Source: Pholis gunnellus
Taxonomy: Eukaryota > Chordata > Actinopteri > Perciformes > Pholidae
DNA length: 64,000 bases
Assembly (NCBI GenBank): GCA_910591455.2
Contig: OU342809.1
Span: forward strand, 1,767,501 to 1,831,500
Reading direction: 5' to 3'
Shown: positions 55,664 to 64,000 of the stretch, one piece after another
How positions within the stretch are numbered: the stretch's first letter is position 1
Layout: each line of letters begins with the position of its first letter
Made by a program: the position numbers and the translations under genes
Notes under the pieces: model-generated
What the model was told of the DNA's origin: nothing
The model's database searches: none
Seen by the model: the letters and a program-made list of their open reading frames with translations, nothing else

Positions 55664-57335
55664 TGAGGACAACAAGGGTGACAAAAACAAACTGTTATCA
55701 CATCTTTAGCAGCAGCAACAGTGTGTGTCAGGTATTGTTTTCACATTGTGGGTCTCTGCGTGTGTCATCAGGTAAAATGTGTCCTGGAGACGCCTACTGT
55801 AGAGGAACTATTACAGAAGAGGGTTTGAGTACTTTAGAAAGGCGCTCACTAAACAGAATTTAAATGTCTGTGGACAGATTTTGTCACCGCGACAGCGTCA
55901 CAACCATCAAGACGCACTCAGTAAACTATAAAGGTCTGTTAACAGAAAGATGAGTTTGAAGATGGGTGTGGTCCGAGCAAAGACGTCTGAAGTAAAGGAA
56001 GTAGGACCCAGTTTACTCCTCAGGCCTGATTTTGGAATCATGGCTGGTGTGAAAGATGGTCTGTAGTTTTATTATTTCTTTTATAAAATCAAGCGATGAT
56101 CAGTGGAATATAAGGAGGCTCATCTGAATGCAGTTTCTGGATCATTCTTTCTTCTGGATCACTATTTACTGTGACATATTTGGACCTCAGTCTAAATGTT
56201 GCTCTTGTGGCACTGAGGTGAACTTCCTGTCTGAGTCGGGTCCGTGCACAAAGTATCATTCATGTTCCATTGTTCAGTCAGTTTGTGAGTATTAATAATC
56301 TCATTGGTCTACTTGTGTTCATGTAAATGTGTTCTGCTACGTGTGAGTTCCTTCTTCAGTAGCGATGCTGCCTAAACGCGGTTAACTCTTTGTCTGTGTT
56401 GTTGTCTCATTGAATGAACACGTGCAATGAAACTCTGCACAGCAAAACGTCAGCTTGTTCCATAATCCAACTTTAATCATGAAAAGTGAGGAAAGGAAGT
56501 CGAGAGCCGGAAACAGAGACAGCTCGCCTTCAAAGTAAAAGTTGAGCGTTTTCAAACGTGTTTGCTCCAGAGATCAATTTATGGAAAGCTAAATTAAATA
56601 AACAAATATAAATAATGAACATAATAAATGACTGTTATGAAGTCATATTTCTGCCACTTTAACGTGAATAAACTGCCAATGGACACAAACACTGAATTAT
56701 TTGTATGTAATGATTCATTATATCATTAATTTATTTATTTAATTAAAGGCTTCTTAAAGTTTCATTGCACGTGTTCATTCAATGAGACAACAACACAGAC
56801 AAAGAGTTAACCGCGTTTAGGCAGCATCGCTACTGAAGAAGGAACTCACACGTAGCAGAACACATTTACATGAACACAAGTAGACCAATGAGATTATTAA
56901 TACACACAAACTGACTGAACAATGGAACATGAATGATACTTAATGAACGGACCGAGTCGAGCTGAAGTGTTTGAGTTGATGGTTGTTGAAACAGTAAATA
57001 TTATCAGCTGAACTTCCTCACAAACAGACAGCAGGAACTACAGAGACAGAGAAGTTTAGAGGAAAGGCTTTACAGTTCAAGGATATTTACCAAAGTATAG
57101 AACAGTTATGTAAGTTATAAAACATCAATGTTGTACCTCTATAATCAATCAATACATCCACACATTACATCAGATGCTGTTCTCTGTGTTTGGACAATCC
57201 AAAAGGGGTAGCAGCTAGGCTAGTTAGCTTCTAGCAGGCTAGTTTATCTGCTGCTACTTTGTTCTTTGTTCTGGATCCTGGTTTGAACTCACTTTTGACC
57301 AAATGTTGAGTTTCTCTGTAGAACAGTGTACTCAC
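55664..57335 (-). other. T2 first intron
   Basis: Runs from donor GTGAGT (57335-57330) to the acceptor near 55664. It contains the long inverted repeat at 56251-56941. The outer parts align with the T1 intron (GAACTTCCTGTC... and TATTATCAGCTGAAC...), so the inverted repeat appears to be additional to the ancestral intron. Confidence 0.7.
56251..56941. repeat. Long inverted repeat: two 182-bp arms, 327-bp loop
   Basis: 56251-56432 is the reverse complement of 56760-56941 with one mismatch seen by eye (181/182). Weaker mirror symmetry continues outside (GGGTCCGTGCA against TGAACGGACC). The loop is AT-rich, with no frame or repeat recognised. It could be a foldback/MITE-type element or an inverted duplication. 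In T2 pre-mRNA it would form a long hairpin. Confidence 0.92.
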
Positions 57336-57428
57336 CAGAGTTAGTCAGAGACTCTGCTGGATTCAGTTGAATGTTTCTTTAGAGACAAACAGAGAGACTT
57401 GTCTCGACTGCAGCTCTGCTGTTGCTCA
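57336..57428 (-). other. T2 5' non-coding first exon
   Basis: Minus-strand homologue of the T1 first exon, with donor CTG|GTGAGT. Upstream limit approximate. Confidence 0.65.
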
Positions 57429-57433
57429 GACTA

Positions 57434-57447
57434 ACTTTCACTTTCAC
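57434..57447 (-). promoter_or_regulatory. ISRE / IRF element of T2
   Basis: The minus strand reads GTGAAAGTGAAAGT, a perfect GAAANNGAAA interferon-stimulated response core, immediately upstream of the first exon. The same position is mutated at 44530, 49235 and 53160. It predicts induction of T2 by type I interferon or IRFs. Confidence 0.7.
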
Positions 57448-58370
57448 TTCAGGAGAAGTGAGTCTGCAGCTCTCCTCTTTCAGAGTTGCTCCTCCTCTCA
57501 GTGAAGCTCTGTGAAGGAGCTTTTACTGCCTCTTTGACAAACACCCTGACATTCAAACATGAGTTTGACTTTTTCCTTCTTATTCCTTTTTATTCTCCTT
57601 TTTGTGTGTGTTTTAAACGTTAAATCTGAAATACTGTATGTTTTTTTACACATTTTAAAGGTTTGTGTGTATTTTTTTTAAACATCCTATTGCTGCTGTC
57701 TTGGCTCAATGAACTCTTGATGAGATTTATCTGGTTAAATAAAGGTTTAATGAAATGTGGGAAGGCAGGTAACAGGCAGCCTACCATTAGGACCCAGGCA
57801 AAAGGGGGCGGAGTCTATAAAAGGGGGCGGGGTTCACCTGGGCCTCTCCTCCTGAACTCAGACACACCTGAGAGAGCAGCTGAGGCCAGCCTTTGTTTGG
57901 GGACTGATCTGGTAGTTTCTCTTTCTTTTCTTTCATAAATATGTTTAAAAGCATGATTTTAAGAGTGGAATTGTAGAAACATGATCTGTTCTTTTTAGGT
58001 CCTAGCATTAAATCAAAGGTGTCTGAGATAATGGTTAAACATGTGTTCTCCTCTGTGTAAAGGTTCCCTCTTGTATAATGTATTGTTTCTTTTTAGTTTG
58101 AAACAAAGACACTAGAGGAGCCGGCCACAGTTTCTCCGTACTTGTTAGATTCAGGGAGCCGTTAACAGATCAACTGAATGGGCCGTTCTCTGTTTCTCTT
58201 CTTGTGGACTTTGTGCTGTGCTGAAGGGGGGCCGAGTGGTAGCGTTGGCATCTTGCATGTGTGTCTTATTGTGTGGTTTGAGTCACCTTAGCGTGCAGAG
58301 TTTTTACCACCAGCAGTAGATTTGTTACATTAAATGAAAGAGTCTCTCTGTAGAAAATCACGTGTTTGTT
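57448..58370. other. Intergenic region between T2 and T3
   Basis: The first 200 bases align with the T1 upstream flank. A tandem AAAGGGGGCGG motif occurs at 57800-57832. A short fragment of TRIM 3'-end sequence (CAGAGTTTTTACCACCAGCA at about 58299) is separated from T3. No gene seen. Confidence 0.45.
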
Positions 58371-58935
58371 CTACTCAGTGTGATTGACAGGAGAGATGAT
58401 CAGAGGAGCAGAGTTTTTACCACCTTGATTAGGACATGGACCAAAGAATGGGTAGAGTTTCTCAGTGAAGCAGCAGCCAGTAAAGGAGTAGATAAGAGCT
58501 GCAGCATCAACGTCATAAAAGGAGACCAGACCCTCCTCATAATCCACAAACACCCCCACCTTCTGAGGCTGAGACTTCAGGGAGAGACGGACTGAAGGGT
58601 CATCAGGAGCAATCAAAGTATCCACCTCACCGTCTATGAAATACAGTCCAGGAACCATTTGTGGGACTCGCTGGGATTCTTTCCTTCATGTTGGTCAACT
58701 TTCTGGCGACTCCTAAAGTCCATTTCAGCCATCTTTAAACCTCAACCTGGAAGTAAAATCTTCCTGAAGTGAAAGCCTTCTTTTGATAACACACAGCTAC
58801 AGTTGTTTCGCTGATTGGTCTTTTCTCTATCATGTGACTGGGTGGTTATGGGATGTACTGTATCAGGATCAAGAGTCACATCCACTGCAGACTGCTGGAC
58901 CCTCTTCAGCTCGGATTCAAACATCTTCTTCATCT
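58371..58935 (-). pseudogene. TRIM pseudogene T3 (coiled-coil end and SPRY fragments)
   Basis: The minus strand reads the end of the coiled coil and PRY start (about 58742-58933), then broken SPRY, then an intact-looking last 80 or so codons with the family's terminal Asn-His-Thr-Glu and stop (58371). Internal frameshifts and lost segments (about 58600-58860) and absence of RING, B-boxes and most of the coiled coil show it is dead. Confidence 0.88.
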
Positions 58936-59882
58936 GTTCACCATCACTATCTTCCTCCTCATCCTCTCTCCTCTGGTAGGTTCACAGTCTCATCTCTGTA
59001 GTCTCTCTAATCTCATCATTTGGTTTTCATGCAGAACTACATTTACTAATGAAAGAGTTTTTTATTTCTTTTATTAATGCTGGTTGTTAGAAACACAGAA
59101 AATATGTACCTCTGAGATGTAGTAAAGTAAAGAGTATAAAGTAGCATTAAGTGGAAATACACAAGTAAAATATCTCAAAATGTTACTTAAATACAGTACT
59201 TGATTAAATGTGAAATAAAAAGACAAATCCAGTTCAAACTTTATTAGTTTTTATTCTGTTGAGGATCAGCAGAGAGGACTTTATGAAATACAAATAATAC
59301 GATACACAACTGTTCTTCTCTGGTCACAGAAGCTGAATGTTTCATGATCACATTTTGTTGATTCATTTTCTACAAATATGAATAAAATAATTCATATTTT
59401 ATTGACCCCTAAAAACATACCAGACAGAGATCTCTTGATTTTTCTGTTCGAAAATGATAAAAACTAAAACCCTTAAACACCTTTTATTTAAAATATAAAA
59501 TAAGTGGTACATGACTTTATCCAATAATTTGTGCCAGTATTCATAATGTATTATGCAATAACCAGACATTAAACATTTTCATTTGGCACCCAGATATTTA
59601 AGGAATGTTTAAATGCTTCTTATTCCTGAGTACATTGTTTTTGATGATTCAACAGACTTGAAGGCAGGTTATGCAGTTATTAGAATGAATTAGACTACAT
59701 TAGATAATATCAATCAGTGGCTTCATGTCTGTGTGTTGGAGTAGAAAAACATTTACAGACAAATAGAAAAAAACATTGATCAGAATGTGAAGAATCAATA
59801 ATGTTTACACCGTAAATCACCAATAATATAGATTTGTTACATTAAATGAAAGAGTCTCTCTGTAGAAAATCAAGTGTTTGTT
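58936..59882. other. Intergenic region between T3 and T4
   Basis: AT-rich. Includes a fish-repeat-like stretch (AAATACAGTACTTGATTAAATG, about 59150-59215). The last 300 bases (from about 59585) match the 3' flanks of T1 and T2. A minus-strand AATAAA (plus TTTATT at 59483-59488) may end T4. Confidence 0.5.
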
Positions 59883-61172
59883 CTACTCAGTGTGATTGAC
59901 AGGAGAGATGATCAGAGGAGCAGAGTTTTTACCACCAGCATTATTACATGGACCAAAGTATGGGTAGAGTTTCTCAGTGAAGCAGCAGCCAGTAAAGGAG
60001 TAGATCAGAGCTGCAGCATCAACGTCATAAAAGGAGACCAGACCCTCCTCATAATCCACAAACACCCCCACCTTCTGAGGAAGAGACTTCAGAGAGAGAA
60101 GAACTGGAGGGTCAACACAAGCTTGGTACTCATTCTCATTCCTCAAACATATCGTCCAGTAACCTTCCTGAGGAGTCAGTGTGATGTCTCCCTTCCTGTT
60201 GATCGACTCTCTGGCCACTCCTAAATCCCAGTCAGTCTTCCCTTTAACCTGAATCTCGAAGTAAAATCTTCCTGAAGAGAAACTCTGCTTTGCTAAGACA
60301 CCAGCACAAGAATCAAATCTCTCTGGATTGTCTGGTAGATTATTCTTTACATCACCATGTTTAACTTGTTTTCCATCATCAGACAGGATGAGTTTGGGAT
60401 GTGCTGTATCAGGATCAAGTGTCACATCCAATGCAGACTGCTGGAGCCTCGTCAGCTCGGCCTCAATCAGCTTCTCCATCTGTTTGCTGATTGTCTCCTC
60501 CAGCTTATTCAAAGCTCTCCTCACAGTCCCCTCATATGAAGGTCCTGTCCAGTCCTTGGTGGGTTGAGCAGTGTTCAGGGTCCTGAAGCTCTGGAGGAGG
60601 TGGAGGTGGTCTTCAGAGCGTGAGAGCTGCTCCACCTCAGTGCTTCTCTTCTTCAGCTCAGAGATTTCCTGTTCCAGCTCTTTGATGAAGCCTTCAGCCT
60701 GTTTCTCTGTCTTTCTCTGCTTCTCTTTGATCGTGTCGATGAGCTCGTTCATTCTTCTCTCAACAGACTCCTTCAGATCAGTGAAGACCTGAACACCATC
60801 TGCTATCTCTCTGTCTGCATCTTCCTCACAGAGCTCCACTGAGTGTTTGATCTCCTGAATCTTCAGTTCTCTCTTCTGGATCATCTGCTGAATTTCAGCC
60901 TCAGTCTTCTCCAGCTCGGTTTTCTGTTGAGCTGACTGTCTGAACTTAGCAGCCATCTCAGAGATGAAAGAATTGACCTGCAGCTCAGGTCTGGTGATAA
61001 AAACCTTGTTACAGTTTGGACACTGAGACTGGACATTAACGTTCCAGTGATCAGTGATGCAGGCTTTGCAGAAGTTGTGTCCACATGGTGTGCTGACTGG
61101 ATCAGTGAACACATCCAGACAGACGGAGCACAGAAACTGATCTTCAGTCAGCAGACAGCTGGCAGCAGACAT
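59883..61172 (-). CDS. TRIM E3 ligase T4: RING, coiled coil, PRY/SPRY, no B-boxes
   Basis: 429 residues from the MSAAS start at 61172, with the same acceptor just upstream. RING C3HC4 is intact. Both B-boxes are missing in frame as in T2, but the junction differs: T4 keeps Lys-Thr-Glu-Leu-Glu-Lys-Thr-Glu before the coiled coil where T2 has Lys-Ala-Lys-Thr-Gly. T4 also lacks five residues before PRY (a Val-Arg-Val-Ser-Pro block present in T1 and T2). SPRY is complete and differs from T1/T2 in its variable loops. Likely a cytosolic E3 ligase with unknown target. Its first exon is not visible because retroelement sequence begins at 61626. Confidence 0.9.
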   Translation of the reverse strand: MSAASCLLTEDQFLCSVCLDVFTDPVSTPCGHNFCKACITDHWNVNVQSQCPNCNKVFITRPELQVNSFISEMAAKFRQSAQQKTELEKTEAEIQQMIQKRELKIQEIKHSVELCEEDADREIADGVQVFTDLKESVERRMNELIDTIKEKQRKTEKQAEGFIKELEQEISELKKRSTEVEQLSRSEDHLHLLQSFRTLNTAQPTKDWTGPSYEGTVRRALNKLEETISKQMEKLIEAELTRLQQSALDVTLDPDTAHPKLILSDDGKQVKHGDVKNNLPDNPERFDSCAGVLAKQSFSSGRFYFEIQVKGKTDWDLGVARESINRKGDITLTPQEGYWTICLRNENEYQACVDPPVLLSLKSLPQKVGVFVDYEEGLVSFYDVDAAALIYSFTGCCFTEKLYPYFGPCNNAGGKNSAPLIISPVNHTE

Positions 61173-61625
61173 CTCTACACTCTGAGGACAACAAGGGTGA
61201 CAAAAACAAAACTTTTATTAATTTAATAACAGTAAATCTATTATCACAGTAAAAGTCCTGCATTCAAATGAAGTGAAGAGTGAAAGAGAGTCTTCATCAG
61301 CACAATGTACTTAAATGTACTTAACGTCAGTTCAAGGTGGAGGTTTAAATTCTAATCAGATGTTGGATAGTTTAATGAATATTATTGCATCAAAGTAGGT
61401 TAAACATTTTTAAATCAAATGTAATATTCAACTCAACACAAAGCTAGTATTTGTCTTCATCACTTGTTGTATTGAAGTGTCTGAGGGAGACCTTTAGCGT
61501 CAGAGAGTCAGCGAGGACAGAGAGGATGAAGAGGAGGTGCAGAGAGATGATGACGATGATGATGATGATGAGAGAACCAGACACATTACATTTGCAGAAG
61601 AAAGGGGGGGGGGGTCTCCCCTGAG
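61173..61625 (-). other. T4 upstream/intron remnant
   Basis: Closely matches T1 first-intron segments (47296-47500 and 48075-48320), with the part between missing. Contains a short (GAT)n and a G10 run (about 61603-61612). It breaks off at the retroelement LTR, so T4's non-coding first exon may be displaced beyond the window. Confidence 0.6.
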
Positions 61626-62209
61626 TGTAACACTCTGATCCAGATACTATTTAATAATACGCAAATTACATAGCCAATCGCGGACTGCCAGCTGCCATAA
61701 ATATCCGGGTCAATATCCAGGTCACTTCCTGTTTACATTTGGTTCCGCCGGACAGCATCTGAACAGCAGCGACAACGTTCGGCGTCGTAACTAGACCGTG
61801 TGGGTTTTCGCACTAATTCTGCAGTCAGCGGTCAGGTTTTTGTGAATGAGGGTTCCGGATCATCTGGAGCACCTAAAGGTTTGGATGGCGAGCTACAAAA
61901 TGAAGATTTCCTTGGACCACAATTCCCTTTCCTTCCCACAAGAGCTGTGGTAGGAACGAACTGAACTGAGACTCGATGAACTATATGAGAAACAAACTGA
62001 ACTGAACCTTCTGAAATATATTTATTTTTTTGTATGTAATGAATTTTTGTTTAAAATAATCACAATACAACATTTGGTTAAACTTACCTGTGACTCTCGG
62101 TGGTTCCTTTACGAAAATTGGGTTCCGTAGATGAGCCTAGAATCTAAAACCGTTACGACGGGTCCTTAAAACTCCTTTTTTACTTTAAAAGAAGACCGCA
62201 CATGTTACA
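61626..62209 (+). mobile_element. 5' LTR of Ty3/Gypsy-type retrotransposon
   Basis: Starts TGTAAC and ends GTTACA, an exact 6-bp inverted end, and is followed directly by AAAGTGGCGAGC, the kind of sequence found at Gypsy primer-binding sites. A TATA-like CATAAATAT lies near 61695. Length is 584 bp. The second LTR is outside the window, so identity between LTRs (element age) cannot be judged. Confidence 0.6.
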
Positions 62210-62294
62210 AAAGTGGCGAGCTAGCCAGGAGCCCAATATGTGTGGAACCATTGTGTTGTGGTAAGTTTGTGCTAAGTGAGTATTGGTTACCAAG

Positions 62295-62687
62295 ATGGAT
62301 TACATTCAGCAGTCTGGCGTGGATGTAACTAGGTCTGTGATTATTAGTGGTGGTACCAATACAGAAACAGATGGGGAAATTGTTGAGTGTCTAAAACGAT
62401 ATGCGTCTATTAAAAAAGTTATTCCAATTGATGATTCCAGGAGTACATATCACAAAAACCTCATCGTTGAATTTTCAACTAGTTCTGCTTTGGTAGCTTT
62501 AGGGCCGCTGTTGCCGTACACACATCCTTCACAAGATGTGCCAGACATTATTTTTTGCATAAATGCGCTAACAGATGAGTATACAGCTGCAATCGGTGGT
62601 AGCTGTACAACAAACTACCTTAATGAGTTAAAACAACTAGCTAAGGATAGTGGGAAACACTTTGAACAAATATTACATAATGAGTAG
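62295..62687 (+). CDS. Retrotransposon gag N-terminal part (PNMA-like)
   Basis: 130 codons from the ATG at 62295. The N-terminus has the RRM-like fold pattern seen in PNMA-type gag proteins: a Val-Ile-Ile-Ser-Gly strand, acidic helix, Val-Ile-Pro-Ile-Asp, then Val-Glu-Phe. The frame ends early at 62687. The capsid, zinc-knuckle and protease parts expected before RT are absent, because RT sequence begins about 130 bases later. It is an internally deleted element. The family assignment is by pattern only. Confidence 0.5.
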   Translation: MDYIQQSGVDVTRSVIISGGTNTETDGEIVECLKRYASIKKVIPIDDSRSTYHKNLIVEFSTSSALVALGPLLPYTHPSQDVPDIIFCINALTDEYTAAIGGSCTTNYLNELKQLAKDSGKHFEQILHNE

Positions 62688-62816
62688 AATTGGTGAGGAA
62701 CTGGAGGAGCAAAGGGGTACTAGCAGTGACAATGAAGAGGAGCCATCAGTTCAAATATTGGAACCCGCACTACCAAAGGCATCGGTGCTTGGCCAGCATG
62801 TGCCCCAACCAAATTC

Positions 62817-63710
62817 GCGTTCAAGCACAGACCAAAACCTGTTCATCCCCAAGACATTGACGCTGTCCGTAAACATCTTCAAGAACTCCTTGTATCCGGA
62901 GTGATTCGCTAATCTGAATCTCCCTTTTCATCACCTATCGTGGTGGTGAGGAAAAAGAACGGCAGTGTGCGACTTTGTATAGATTACCGGAAGTTGAACT
63001 TGCAAACCATCAAAGATGCTTATGCTCTACCTAAGCTGGAGGACACTTTCACAGCACTATCTGGATCCAACTGGTTCTCAGTACTCAACCTAAAATCTGG
63101 TTACTATCAAATTGAAATAGAGGAAGCAGACAAACCTAAAACTGCCTTTGGATGTCCCTTAGGATTCTGGGAATTTAATCGCATGCCACAGGGGATAACT
63201 AATGCACCGAGCACTTTCCAACGTCTTATGGAGAAATGCATGGGAGAAATGAACCTGAAGAAAGTCCTTGTCTTCATTGATGACTTCATTATTTTTGCAC
63301 CCACCTTAGAAGAACATGAAGCAAGGCTAATGAAAGTGCTGGATCGGCTAAAGGAGTTTGGCCTAAAACTGTCTGTGGAGAAGTGCATATTCTTCCAACC
63401 ATCGGTTCGTTACCTTGGACATGTGGTTTCCCGAAATGGTGTGGAAACTGACACGGAAAAGATTGCTACCCTCACGACATGGCCAGTACCTAAAACCTTG
63501 AAAGAACTGAGGTCGTTTCTTGGCTTTGCTGGGTACTATAGAAGGTTTGTAAAGGATTTTTCTGGTATTGTCAAACCTCTTCATAACCTTACCTCTGGGT
63601 ATCCACCAACACAGAAGAAATTGAACCCAACAATAAAACCAGGACAATACTTAAAGCCCAAAAGAGCTGTTTGGTGGTCGATGGACATCTGCTTGTCAAC
63701 AGGCTTTTGA
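62817..63710 (+). pseudogene. Ty3/Gypsy reverse transcriptase
   Basis: RT domain blocks appear in order: a basic entry block with one in-frame stop (near 62910), then an open 256-codon stretch (62940-63710). This contains Leu-Cys-Ile-Asp-Tyr-Arg-Lys-Leu-Asn, Gly-Tyr-Tyr-Gln-Ile, the Pro-Gln-Gly-Ile-Thr-Asn-Ala-Pro block and a Phe-Ile-Asp-Asp active site at 63273-63284. It closes with the Phe-Leu-Gly-Phe-Ala-Gly-Tyr-Tyr-Arg-Arg-Phe thumb motif. These are diagnostic of Ty3/Gypsy pol. The stop upstream and frameshift at the end make it defective. Confidence 0.88.
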
Positions 63711-64000
63711 AGCCATAATTCAGAAACTCACTCACTGGACCAAGTCTCGCTTTTGCTGATCCTCAAAAGCCTTACCTTCTGCATACTGATGCCAGCTCCA
63801 CTGGTCTTGGAGCTGTGTTATGTCAAGAACAAGACGGAAAAGACAGTCATTGCTTATGCCAGCAGTGGGCTATCTCGCAGCGTATCCCGTTATCCTGCTC
63901 ATAAGCTTGAATTCCTTGCTCTCAAATGACTATTTGTATGGAAATCATTTTACAGTGGTAACCGACAACAACCCACTTACGTACCTCCTGACATCTGCCA
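63711..64000 (+). pseudogene. Gypsy RNase H remnant, cut by window edge
   Basis: Frameshifted continuation of pol: an Ala-Asp-Pro-x-Lys-Pro, then His-Thr-Asp-Ala-Ser RNase H pattern (about 63755-63850), followed by stops. Continues beyond the window. Confidence 0.7.

Noticed and set aside
45655..61114. Plus-strand frames over the minus-strand TRIM genes (for example 45655-45987, 54349-54699, 59874-60224)
   Set aside because: They are mirror frames repeated at the same place in each paralogue and lack any domain.

Overview
The window is nuclear DNA of a ray-finned fish, most likely a spiny-rayed (acanthomorph) teleost. The evidence is a spliced vertebrate gene (GLG1) with compact teleost-style introns, dense (CA)n and (GAT)n microsatellites, fish-type dispersed repeats, and clusters of fish-expanded TRIM ubiquitin-ligase genes. 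The species was not determined.

Layout. (1) 1-15843: two copies of a tandem duplication, period 9,110 bp at its left edge and 7,277 bp at the gene. Each copy carries decayed endogenous-retrovirus pol, an LTR-like block, an intronless RING/B-box/coiled-coil/SPRY gene on + (6117-7517 and 13394-14785), a (GAT)n block and a poly(A) signal. (2) 16678-43297: glg1 on +, which I could reconstruct completely as 25 coding exons encoding 1,145 residues, with a roughly 2.9 kb 3' UTR. All exon phases agree; intron 20 is a GC-AG intron. (3) 44463-61600: an array of a second TRIM class on the minus strand (T1 45646-47286, T2 54358-55653, pseudogene T3 58371-58935, T4 59883-61172), with separate non-coding first exons. 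faap24 (four exons, +, 50155-52028) lies inside this array. (4) 61626-64000: the left part of a Ty3/Gypsy-type LTR retrotransposon that runs off the window.

How the genes relate. glg1 (Golgi cysteine-rich sialoglycoprotein) and faap24 (Fanconi anaemia DNA-repair partner of FANCM) are single-copy housekeeping genes. The TRIM genes on both sides are accessory, probably innate-immune E3 ligases, and show recent birth and death: tandem copies, divergence concentrated in the SPRY domain, two copies without B-boxes, one pseudogene and two first exons without a gene. Only T2 keeps a perfect interferon-response-type element at its first exon, and its first intron holds a 182-bp near-perfect inverted repeat.

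Exon boundaries were set by reading splice sites and family similarity by eye. No alignment, transcript or database search was run. Viral and retroelement remnants are described only in their broken state.
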